Origin: Rotaria macrura
Lineage: Eukaryota > Rotifera > Eurotatoria > Philodinida > Philodinidae
Assembly (NCBI GenBank): GCA_900239685.1
Contig: OENT01000958.1
Location: 1 to 64,000 of the forward strand
Direction of reading: 5' to 3'
Length of the DNA: 64,000 nucleotides
Positions 1 through 11,600 of the stretch are shown piece by piece (the first letter of the stretch is position 1; each line of letters begins with the position of its first letter). The notes beneath the pieces are model-generated. The model was not told the origin of the DNA, ran no database searches, and saw only the letters and a list, made by a program, of their open reading frames with translations. The translations under genes and the position numbers were made by a program.

Positions 1-83
1 ATATATGGGACGAACAATTCCGTATTGAGTATGTTTATTTACCTTCCAATGAATTGGCAGCTCATGCTGTTAAGATTGAATAG
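1..83 (+). CDS. 3' end of an upstream tandem copy of the Gly/Ala-rich gene (partial)
   Basis: The first 83 bases are identical to bases 920-1002, the last 27 codons and stop of the complete gene that follows. The identity continues only about 35 bases, imperfectly, into the 3' UTR and then fades. This is therefore the tail of a second, upstream gene copy cut by the window edge. It encodes the same C-terminus (ending AAHAVKIE, stop at 81-83). A head-to-tail tandem duplication is the simple reading. Whether the missing upstream part is intact cannot be seen. Confidence 0.8.
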   Translation, partial: IWDEQFRIEYVYLPSNELAAHAVKIE

Positions 84-357
84 TTATTTACATATTGTTT
101 TTATTTCGATGCTGTTGACTATTGACATATACGTCACCACTTTTCTTTGAAAAGACGCTTGATTTCTTTTTACTTTTTCGGATAAATGTTTCAGTGTATC
201 AAATGGTGTTTTCATCATTGTAATGAATTCAGTTGTCGAATACGTTTTAAATGTTTCTATATATCATACAGTTTATGTATATATAATTATTTGTTCACAG
301 TATTTGATTTTCAGATACTTTTATCACGAAGAATCAGAATTAGTGTTCTGTTGTAAA
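84..357 (+). other. Spacer and 5' leader between the tandem Gly/Ala-rich gene copies
   Basis: No coding region is seen. Two consensus 3' splice sites occur just before the next start codon: TTCACAG ending at 300 and GATTTTCAG ending at 314, the latter 43 nt upstream of the ATG at 358. They could end a 5' UTR intron or accept a trans-spliced leader. Confidence 0.5.
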
Positions 358-1002
358 ATGGTTGCTTTAACTGGTGCCGTTGTTGGCATATCTGGAGCAG
401 TTGCCAGTGGGGTGCTTACAACAAGCGCCACCACTGGCATGATAACTGGTGTTGTAGTTGGAATTATCGATGCGACAGTTACAAAAGGAACAACTGGTGT
501 AATAGTCGCCAAATCAGGAGCTGTTGGTGGATCTGCCGGCGCAATTTTAGGCTCAGCTGTAGCTACGAAGGTTGGTGCATCTGGAACTGGTGCAGTTACT
601 GGTGCTTTAGTTTCCTCCATCACTGGTGCTGGAACAGCTGCTGCAGTTACCTCAACTTTCGCTGGTGCAGCTGCATTGGCGTCTGGTGTGGCAGGCAGTA
701 TTCTTTCAGGTCCCGCGGGTTGGATTGTTCTTGGTTCCAAAGAACAACCATCGTGTGATGGATATACTTTCGATTGTTGGAAACAAGTTTTACATGATGA
801 TTCATCTGAGCCTTCAAAAGGAAGAATCTTGAAAGAAATCGTCACAGATTCACGTATCAAACAAGTGACAGCAGCCATCGACAACAATGGCACAGATCTA
901 CCGGATTTGATTTTGCATAATATATGGGACGAACAATTCCGTATTGAGTATGTTTATTTACCTTCCAATGAATTGGCAGCTCATGCTGTTAAGATTGAAT
1001 AG
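358..1002 (+). CDS. Gly/Ala-rich membrane-type protein of unknown function, complete tandem copy
   Basis: A single-exon gene for 214 residues starting MVALTGAVVGISG. The open frame runs further upstream to 223, but that part crosses two splice-acceptor-like sites and has no matching composition, so the ATG at 358 is preferred. Residues 1-125 are almost entirely G, A, V, T, S and I with repeated TGA/SGA steps. This resembles glycine-zipper hydrophobic helices and suggests membrane insertion or oligomerisation. The last ~85 residues are soluble and mixed, with CDGYTFDCW and IWDEQFRIEYVYLPSNE, and look like a folded domain. I do not recognise the family. The hydrophobic part recalls ISG12/IFI6-type proteins only in composition. 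A tandem partner lies immediately upstream. An AATAAA signal follows at 1101. Confidence 0.75.
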   Translation: MVALTGAVVGISGAVASGVLTTSATTGMITGVVVGIIDATVTKGTTGVIVAKSGAVGGSAGAILGSAVATKVGASGTGAVTGALVSSITGAGTAAAVTSTFAGAAALASGVAGSILSGPAGWIVLGSKEQPSCDGYTFDCWKQVLHDDSSEPSKGRILKEIVTDSRIKQVTAAIDNNGTDLPDLILHNIWDEQFRIEYVYLPSNELAAHAVKIE

Positions 1003-1100
1003 TTATTTACGTGTCGTTTTTATTTTGATGCTGTTGGCTTGTTCAAACTAAGTATAAAGTATATTGGAGAAATATTTTTTCCTTCTATTTGTTTTTCTCT

Positions 1101-1106
1101 AATAAA
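1101..1106 (+). terminator. Polyadenylation signal of the Gly/Ala-rich gene
   Basis: AATAAA about 100 nt after the stop codon, in an A/T-rich 3' UTR. It is the first such hexamer downstream of the gene. Confidence 0.5.
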
Positions 1107-4100
1107 TAAATGGTGTTAAATGTACTCTTATCTGATCTTCAACTGAACTTTCTAATTTTCGATTTAATACTATGGATAGAAGATAAACAGTTTCACATTT
1201 AATCAAAATTTACTTTTCTATGGTTAATGTACCAACCATGTCAATCATTCTCAGTCACAAATGTTCGTTAGATAACTATCTGCGATAATAAACGGTGGAC
1301 CCATTTTCTAGTCGGTCATTGTAGCCATCAACGAAGCTTCACGATGGAATAAGATGGTTGCAATCTCGTAGAAAATAGCTTTTCTTTAATAATTTTACGT
1401 GGTTTCCGATTTTGTTACCCTTTGAAACCCTTTAAGAGTTTCTTAACATAGATTTGGGGGTAGATATCAATGTCGTTCAAGAGGATTTTTAGATACACAG
1501 CCACACACACCTCCTAGGTGAGTATTCTCTGTTTCAGAGTCGAAACTTTGGCCAGAGTTCATCCGTTGATGTTGAAAGCCACAGTTTCTTCCAAAGGTTA
1601 CTAGCTTAGAGCCAAATGATGATTATGTGTTTTCTATACATACATTCGACGTTTGCGCACTGTGGCTGATAATTACTCAAATAGTTACAATAATATTTCT
1701 TATTTTCTTATGTTCATGAGTAAAAGCGTGTAATGAAGTTAATATGCGTTGATAAATTCAACTAGTCTTTTTAATAGAACGAATTTTAACTTCCATGTGC
1801 TCAGACTTTAGTTTCTGACGTGTAGTTCATTTTCATATAAAAAAGTTCAAGAGGTTTCTCATGAGTTGAAACTTCAATAGTACTATGAAGGTGTGTGACT
1901 CTGAACCTTAGAACAAGTATGTTCATATTAGTGTGAAAATTTTCAAGACCATGTATCTCAACAATTACCAGCAAGAAAAATAGACTATAGCTACTATAAT
2001 TGAAAAACCTTTTGAACCAATTGTTAGTGAAAACACCTTTTAGTTTAAAAAATCCGATTCTTTTAGTAAACAAGATTCACTTAATAATATTATTAAAATG
2101 AATTCACCGAACAAATAGCATAAAATATCAAGTTTTTCTGTGTATCACGCCATTCATTAATGATAATCGATTCCATCGTTGCCATAAAAATAAGTATACT
2201 TCATTCCAATTTTCATCAATTGTAAGCGAATGTAAGTTCTAAGGATGGGAACGTATAAGACTAGCATAGGTCGTTCTCCACGCTTTTTTCAATTGCAATT
2301 TTTTATGTTCGACTGCGAATAAGCAAGGCCCATAATCATATTTCATTGGTCATAAAAGACCATAGGAATCGTCTTGGTTATTTACATCCGAAGGAATATG
2401 CATAGGATGAGAAAAGGCTTTCTATTGGAGTACAATCGGATAATATCTAAATATATCAATTTAAGTATATTCATAATGTTTAGAACGAGCGAAATTATAC
2501 TTGTCATGAAGTAATAGGAAGTCAGCCTAGTCACGCGTATTTACATAAGGTTCTGAGATTGTTTTTTGGTTAGTTTTATTTTTGAACCCTTAAAAACAGT
2601 TGTTAGGAAAATCGACTTTTCTTACTCTAGATGATGCACTCTAGATGAAATTAAGTTAAAGAGCACGACAAAGTACACACAGGTGAGAATTTCCTTTCAT
2701 ATACACTCATATTCACACTCTCTTCGCTTATTTGAGCAATCAAGATTACGATTGATTATCCTTTAGTTTTTCTCTGTATGCTTATTTCTCTGATGATTGA
2801 ATTCAATTTATGCTGACGTAAAATCTCGCATACACGAAAAAGGAGACACCCATTTAAAAATCTGAGAACATTCACTTTATGTGATTTAAATGTTCATCTA
2901 TCATGTGTATTTATGCTGACTTTTCTTCATAAGGAGTTTCGAAAATTGACAATAAGATGAAAATAAGGAAAACAAAATCAAATGACCGCATTTACAAACG
3001 AATCACTTCTACAATTGATAGTATTCGGTCATCCAAGTATTAAGTTCACTCATATCATAAGCAAAGGTTTCTTTTTTGTGATTTACATTCAAAATTTGCT
3101 GATCTACGCATACGACATAGTTTTTCCTCATAGATCATTGATCACGTGCATGCATCTGAGAAAAATAAATTAATACTAATTAGACGTTATTCCTTTAGAA
3201 GCATGCAAGCGACAGAGCACGCTATGTAAGTGAATAAAAAGAAACATCAATGTATAGGGTGAGTTTTGAAACATTTTAGTTCATTCGCTTGGCAAACTCT
3301 CGAAATGGAGGTCGGCTAACCGAGTCGCTCAATAACACCAGTGACTGACTAGTAATCGCTTGTGAAAATAGAGTTGTTATGCTTAAATAGTTGAGAAATG
3401 AGTTAAAATTACACTATAGTGTTATATTATATCATCACAAAACAACAAGAATATTTTCTCTTTTATACATAAATATCGATAAAACTTATATTTTCTGACA
3501 GCGGAAAGCTATTATATTTATCGACAGACACAAAACTTTTGACTCGTCTAATCATATCATCATCAATATTTTTCATTTTCTTAAGTCAGACTACACGTTT
3601 TTTCCACTGACTAATATTCATTGAATTATAGATCAGTTCACTTCGTACAAGTATAAAATATTGAAAACAATATAAAAGAAAAATTTGTCCACTAATGAAA
3701 GTTTGATAAGAGAATGTGTAGAGGACTTGCCTCTATGCTAATTATGATCATAATTTTCTAATGAAATACAACGCAGAGAAATACCATGTCACAAACAGAA
3801 ATTAACTGAGGAGTAATTCGTATAATGGTTAACAGTAACTCCCTATAAAAAAAACTTCTTTGACAAAAGGTTCATGTGGAAAAAGATACACAGTCGGTCA
3901 CAATCCCATCAATTGGTGATATGCGAAAAAATGCAACTGGGTGTTGTTGAATGAGGGTGAGTATGAGACTGCAATTACATGATAGTTTACTGTTCACTAG
4001 GGATATGACCAACAGAAAAGAAGAAAAGTTACATTGAAGCTGCTTTGTCATTGTGATATGAATCGATGAATTCTTGAATTGGTTCTGATCAGTGTAAACG

Positions 4101-5342
4101 TGTTTTATAGGCGATCATAATGAGAAGTCGTTGGTTCGAAGTTGTAACTTTTTCCATGACCAAGCAATTAGAAATAGAAAAAAATGAGCCATCAATATAT
4201 GCAGAATTAACTAATAGATCTTGAGAGAAATGATCAATAGGATTTTCTTCGTTAAATGATGAAGGCTAAAGCTATTTTTTTTTATCAGTGGATGTTGCTA
4301 TTCTTGGTTAGCGATGAATTCTCTGTAAGTCTCTTGTACGATTGATGTTGGTAATGACCTAATCGATGAAGCGTTGAATTGAACAGAAACGAAATCATTC
4401 AATCGATTATCAATCAAGTCCAAATCAAGAACTATATCTCGATTCAAACAGATATCTTGATGACTAGAATCAATTAGAATGGAAGGAGAATTTTTATATG
4501 TCCACTCTAGCTATATGAGAATCAGTCTCAATACGAACTGATGACACTACCTTCTGTATCGTACCGAGGACTGATACGGTTTGAAATGATAAAACACGCT
4601 ATATGACTAAACTATGAGAAATGAATAACTTGACATTCTGTTCCAGGTGATAAAATGTCAACATCAATAAAGAAAAACACTATCTTGCCATTTCATCTCT
4701 TTTTCAAGTAAGCAAAAGCATTGTCCTAGTCGAAGAAGGGAGTCATATTCTTGATAAGCTATTTGTGTCTCTTTCAATTCTAGCATAATGTTTCGGTTGT
4801 CAATGCAAGCCACGAACAATTACATAGTTAATGCTTGTTTGTCGATCGATATTGTTGCGAAAGATTTGTCTGATGTTTAAATTGCCGATAGTATATTGAG
4901 CAGTAACTTGGATACTTACATACTTGGATCGACAAAAACTCTGACAGCTGTCAGTGTGCTCCAATAGGAAGTCAGTTAGTGTCTATTCGAAGTATCTCAG
5001 ATGCTTCTACCTATGTGGTAGTGACTTTTACCATAATTCAATAATAATAAAAACTAATGATTAAAACAGAAGAAACATAGATAGAAGAATATACATAAGA
5101 AGGTAGAGATTAAAATTGACTCAAGTTAAAGTGTGGATGATGGTGCTTGGACAAGTAGTAGTAATCACATGATCAGGAAAAAAACAATTATTATCGAATT
5201 TCTGTTTTTAAATCTTCTCATTTGACTTGCATACTCTGTTAGTCTAATCGCCATCCTTTGATATTTATATATTCAAAACTAAGCTAACGGATTTTTACGT
5301 CCTATCAATATTAATTATGAGGTAAAAAATCGAAATTTAACC

Positions 5343-5360
5343 ATTATTATTATTATTATT
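5343..5360. repeat. ATT microsatellite
   Basis: About six consecutive ATT units in non-coding DNA. Confidence 0.8.
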
Positions 5361-7172
5361 TCCAATACTTTCTAAAGTCAAATGAATTGTAAAATTCAAA
5401 TGTAATCGAAAAATTTTCTTCAATTTTTTGAAAAATTGATATAAACTATGATTGGATTATTTTATTATAACGAATTGTTCGGTCACCATAAATGGCGCAT
5501 CGTGTTCAAGTGTTTACTCCTCGCTTCATGGTCATTCATACATTTGACCGTTTACATTTACATCCTTTCTCAATAGGATTTGAACAAATCTTCCATCGAT
5601 TTTTATTTAGATTTAAAATTGAAAACAACATAGAAATAGATCTGATCCTATTCTGTACTATAATTCGTTTGACATTTGTACAACACTGAAAATAGAACTT
5701 TTCCTTCTTCTTAAATATAATCAACGAATGATCGAATCATTCTATCTATGTATTTTTTGTTATTTATAGCTATGAAGAATATGATACAACACAAAGAAAA
5801 AGAATTATTGTATTCGGTAAACAGAGAAATATACGTAAAGGAAGTAATGACGATGAAGCACAAATAATTATAAAGGATATCTTGACATGAATCAATAAAG
5901 GTGACAGATAGAATAACACGTATTATTTCCTATTCCCTTTTTTTTATAATTAGCTTCAAATGACTGATGTCATGTCAACAGTGGATAGTAATGCATGTAG
6001 AGTGTCATTAGACATTTCTTTTTATTTAATTTTTTTCTGATGAAACCTGGATGCATGGTATCGATACTGACGAAGAAGTATCAAAATTGTATTCAATTAA
6101 TCATAAAGACACACACACACATGATAGGATAATTTCTATAGTATTTCTTTTCTTTTTATTAACACCAATGATGTGAATAAATTTATCTATTTAGAATTAT
6201 TATTAGTAATACTAGATTTAGCAATCGATCGTGTATTCAATTATTCAATTGTCCATCTTCATTTATAGAGTAACAAAAGAATATTTAATATAGTTGACCA
6301 TTCTAGTTGAAAGAATATTTGCTTTTTTTTTCGACTGATCGTATATAAGATCCATTTGAGGTAAGATATTTTTAATCGATATATTCTATTAAATAGTATT
6401 ATAATAGACAAGTAAGAAACCATTTTGTTATTGTCACCTTCTTTTGTGCTCATGTTCAATTGATGAGCGAGAAAATTTTATATGTATTTTATCTCCCATT
6501 TCGAGGTATATTTAATTATGTAGCACGTTAACATGTGCACTAATACTGGTTAGAGTTAATAAGTAGCTAGGGTTCAATTTATTCGATCATTGCATAAACA
6601 GAAAAAGGTCAATGATAACTCGTCTTCTATGTATTGCATACATTATCTTGTCTTCTTGTTTTTGATAACATGAGACTTGAACTGAAGAAAAAGTACGTTA
6701 CTGACAAAAGATCATGCAGAACACAGATAATCCACATGATGTGATCAATGACTATCAGGTAAAACTAATGTTTTTTTTCTATATTTTATGGTATGTAAAC
6801 GGATAGAATTTCTTCCATAATTATCATATATTATCATCAGATAATATCGCGTGATAAAGTGAATCTCATCTCGGAAAGGTAAGATGATTTTAGCAGAAAC
6901 ATTTTGCTTTAGCATACTATGTGTAATGTCTAAACTGTCTAGATAACAAGTTACAATCTGCTAATAATGTAAGACAACATTATGTGCGGAGGAGGATCTA
7001 CACGTTTCCATATTCCTAACAAAAAAAGCGTTTTTCTCTCTATCGTGCTCTTTGGGATTCTTTTTTTTTTATCGTCGACAGTCTTGATTGTTGTGTATCG
7101 TTATATGTCTATGTAATAAGCATTGTGTTGCTTTGATACTAACGAAGACGTTAGTGCGCACAGCTTGCTCCT

Positions 7173-7254
7173 CTTCTTCTTCGTCTTCTTCTTTTTTTCT
7201 ACGTCTCTTACTTTTTTCCCACAAAAAAGAAGAAAAAAAAGAAGCGAAGAAGAA
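7173..7254. repeat. Polypyrimidine/polypurine imperfect inverted repeat
   Basis: A CTTCTTCTTCGTCTTCTTC-type tract (about 7173-7198) is followed about 25 nt later by its approximate reverse complement, with GAAGCGAAGAAG (about 7223-7254). The arms can pair in one strand. As both are simple repeats, this may be chance low complexity. Confidence 0.5.
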
Positions 7255-8604
7255 ACAGTGCGACATACAACGGTTCGACGACAACAACAAAATAAGACGA
7301 CAAGGCAGTAGAGTCGTAAGGATATAAGACGCGCTAAGATTGTTGACAACAACATTCTACGAACGTTTCAAAATCTCTATAAGGAAATAGTATACATTTG
7401 ACTTGATAGATATTCGCCATTTTCATACGATCGCTATCAACAATGCTAAAATTTTAATCCGAGCGGTGGGTATAAGTGAACCTCAGGTACATGACGAGTG
7501 TTTTTCCTGCGACATGAAAGCTTATTTTCTTTCATCTTGTTATTTGATTTCTCTGCATGCTTGTCAGGGATATTTCATTGGAAAGAATAAGAAATTCTTA
7601 TCTTGAATTGATGTAATCCTACTTTCAATGAGAGACGAAAATAAGGTTTTCTTTTTCGATAACTACTCGTATGTCCAATTATATATCTGACTGTGTTGTG
7701 TTTTCTTAACTAAGCACTTTTATGCCATTAGCCAGTCGATAGGAATGATATATATATATATAATCTGTTTAGTTGTTCTCTTCTTGTGTGTAGATACATA
7801 CTTAGATGATTGTCTAGTTATTACACGGTACAAAAATATTTTCGACTACTATATAAAAAAATTATCATGCTTAGATTATGTCAATGAACATATAGATTTC
7901 CTTTAAATGCCAGCTTCACTTTTTCTTTTCACGATTCTTTCATGTGAAGTTAAATACTATAACATGAGACAAAGAAGCTTATTGCTTAATAATTATGATG
8001 AGAATTTATGAGTAGGCGAAAGGATATCCGAATGGCTGAGTGTAACGTTTTTCTCCCTCGAGAACTCTTGCAATTTTAACATCACTTGATTGCTTCATCG
8101 CAAGCGATTTACGTTTGTTATTCTTTCTGCTTTTTTTTCTGTTGGTGCTTCTGAAATCTATTTTAAGTTAGTTATGTTTTTAGTCTTTCGCTAAAAGATT
8201 CCTACGTGCACAAGTGATAAACTATAATAAGACAAAAGTACTTTGCTTTTCTTATGTGAATGACATTGGTTTATGATTATTGACTTCGTTCTATTAGTAA
8301 AAAGAAAGATAACAGGAAATGAATAGAAAGATTCTATTAAACGATACTACTACTCATCTATTCTTCCGATCATAATAATTCTATCTATTGAGGTTTCAAT
8401 ACAAAAGCACTTCAAAAAATGCAAAAATAAAAAGATTATTTCATCTTCTACTTTATAGATATTAATAGTGAAACGAAAAAGAAACGATAACATACAATAA
8501 TTGTTGGCATATTTAAATGTTTAGAATTTCAGTCATATGATAGACACGATGATCACCATCATTCAAGGATGGAATGGCATTATAAATAAATCGGATTAAA
8601 AGCA

Positions 8605-11600
8605 ATGGCCATGAATGTCATCACAAAAAAAAGTCCAACAACAACAACTGCTACTACTTCGCGCACATCTTATCGTCCTATGATGACATCTAATATCACG
8701 AGTAATACTAATACTAACGTTAATACTAATATAAAACGGCGTGAAAGTTCAATCGGTGAAGATTCAGTGAGTGTAAAAATCACACATGATTGTTTACTTT
8801 TTGTTTTTCAGCTATAAATCTAATAAGACCTAAGTCAAAAAGAAAAGCAAGAGTCAAAGGTTAATATCTATCATGTGCATCTATCTCATTCTCTTCGAAC
8901 AACATAAAAATTTTTCATTGTCTCCTTTCGTTAGACAGACAAATAAAACGAATGAATCACATCCTATAGTATAGTAAACTATAGGAATACTTGGATTCTC
9001 TACTCGTTTGTTTTTCTTATCTTGTTTACTAAGTTATTTATTCCGATTGAATGAGCATTACTATTCTATATGAATGACACAAGTTTTCTACTTTACTCAT
9101 TTGTATAGAAATATTCTAACATGTTTCAATCATATATATACATAGTCACATATCATTTGAAGTGTTCTTATTTCTTTTCGTTTTGGTCTACGATGATAAC
9201 TCTAAATCAATCAGCAATTGATGTACTTGTTATCATAGCTGTCACCTAGCAGAATATGATTAGTTTTGATTAAGAATATACTGTATGTTTTTGTGTGGGC
9301 GTTCATCGCCTGTGTAGAAGATTAGTAGATTTTCTTTTCTATTATGTTGCTTTTGAAAGAAGCATTAATACACATATACATATATACATATAGACTTTAT
9401 GACGTCATGTTTCTTGCTTTTTTCTTTACTGTTGATAATGAGAGGATAGAAAACGATTGTGCATGTGTCCATCCTGAGGCATTAACAATACTGATAACAA
9501 CAATAAATGTCACATTAAACCGTCTAAGGTATCATATGAAGAAAAGAAAAATCGTTTTTTAGCTTTTCTTCATTCTAAATAATCGAGAAACTTCACAGCT
9601 GTCGACTCGATTAGAATCTCAATGACTATTGATACTACGATTTCAACTATGCATAAATGATATGATATGATATTGAAATGATATGACGAGGAAGGAAGAA
9701 GAGAAAAACAACATATTATTCAGTAATTCATTATTCTCAATCGAAACATAAGGAAATAAAATGAAATATTGAGTAATGCTTTCCATGTATCTATGCAATA
9801 AATGTGAAAAAAGAAAATAGAAGAATTTCTAAATCAAACTGTATTGCTACAGAATTATGAAACCAAAAGATTTGTTTGATCTTCTCTTATTTACGTATGT
9901 TATCATGATGAAATAATTTTCTTTATGAAACATTCAAAGAAAATTTAAGCAAAAGAAACGGATCGAATGATCGGAAATGACTTGTCAAGATTCTATCAAT
10001 AGTTTCTTTTTAAACTCACAAAACTCATAACTTCGATTATGAGAAGAAGAAGAAGAAAAGAAAACTAAAATTTTTTACGAAACATTTGATTAATCGATTT
10101 TGTGACATTCTTGGATAAATAGAAAAGAAAACAGCAATACAATGATTAATAGACTCATAAAATATTTCCTCATCTATATAACACTTGAAAAATGTTTTAT
10201 CCTTCTATATCTATTGGCTCAAGTAAAAAACACTACTGTAAATATATGAGTTGTATCCATATATGATCATAAATCATTAACATACACATATATCATCGAC
10301 AATTTTAGATGGAAAAATATTTTGAAATTATTCTTCACAATAATATCTAACACTGATAATTGTTAGATAAATAATGATTACATCTCACACATCTTTCGAG
10401 AGATAATACATTTTCTTTCTTTGTTGGTATCATGAATCCGTTGTACTTTCATGACAAGGTTCTTTATTAATAAAACTAGCGCCTAAAGATAAAGCTCTAA
10501 TTTGTTTAGTTCACGAGAGAAAATATACATTCCGTATGTCTGCCTGGAAGTTCATCATTACATATTGTCTATCCTTCAATGCAAGGTCTAAATATTTCAT
10601 ATATATATATATATCTATGAATATTATATATACATTTGTATTGTGATCGGTAATGACAACAATATGAATGGCTGAAGAGAATAATCTATTTCTATATAAC
10701 TCATAATTTATATAGACACCACAAAAAGAATAATAACATACACCCACGCATGATGGACCAGATGTGGTCTTTTGATTTAGTCTATTGAATAGGATGGTGT
10801 AGGTTTTTCTTCTTTTAATAAAAAAAATAAGCTATTGATGCGTAGGTTTGTCACCAGTTGTTGGACTTTACATGTGTATATATTGTCATATGATGTCACT
10901 TATGCAAAAACTTATTCTTTTTAATAAAGATTTTCGTCCGTATGTATTTTCTTTCGTTTCTTATTTGTTGCTATTGTTGAGTATTCTCTTTTTCTTGCTA
11001 TGATATGAATTTCTATATTTTTCTTGTTCTGCTTCGCGTTGTCGTTTTGCGTCATTCGTTCAATAATATGTAATGATTTCTTATTGACGTCACTAGTACA
11101 AGACTAACTAACGGAAGCCAAGAGAGACCTTGTTCGCTCGCCGTAGCGTATGTGCGAATGTAAGCAAAATGCGATGATTTCTTTCTATTGATGCGCTTAT
11201 ATGTGACGTCGATTGTCCGTCATACGGTCGATGATGACGTCGTCATCTTCATCAAGCGAAGAGAATCAGCATACAAAAGAGAAGATGTATACATGCGTAT
11301 TTAGGCTATGTTCGAGTGTTGAAGCAAGATATTGTTTCCTTAGCTAATAATCGTCACTGAGGGAAGAAAGAAGAACAGAACTATGACGTCAAATTGATGT
11401 ATTCGTTGTGCCATCTCATAAAATCGTATCTTCATTTCATACAAAGTGCGTCCACACAACAGACATACATATTTCCATCTTGTGGATCTCTATTTACGAT
11501 TGTCTATATGTTTCAGTTAGATTTATTTGATCCATTCATTATTTACTTTCTATTGATTAGGGTGTTCAAACAGATCAAGATAGTACAGGAAGAATTTATC

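Larger units (their letters stand above)
1107..8604. other. Gene-poor intergenic region of about 7.5 kb
   Basis: I see no protein family in this stretch. Open frames are short (under 91 codons), without homology I recognise and without a coherent splice pattern. It contains minor simple repeats, for example an ATT run at 5343-5360, a CA run near 6110 and a TA run near 7748. There is a purine/pyrimidine inverted repeat at 7173-7254. The 7.0-7.5 kb part is locally richer in G and C and could hold a promoter or non-coding first exon of the downstream RGS gene, but nothing decides this. Confidence 0.5.
8767..11560 (+). other. First intron of the RGS gene (2.8 kb)
   Basis: The donor GTGAGT at 8767 is consensus and the acceptor TTGATTAG ends at 11560. 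It is by far the longest intron of this gene. No coding sequence is seen inside. Its last 500 bases are richer in G and C and carry several CRE-like motifs, so an internal promoter is possible. Confidence 0.6.

Noticed and set aside
324-893. Long minus-strand open frame opposite the Gly/Ala-rich gene
   Set aside because: It is the mirror of a G/A/T-rich coding sequence, has Pro/Val/Ala-biased composition and no start or splice context. It is an antisense shadow.
8020-8100. Possible tRNA-like sequence (CCGAATGGCTGAGTG)
   Set aside because: It recalls a D-arm, but I could not find a matching acceptor stem, anticodon arm and T-arm.
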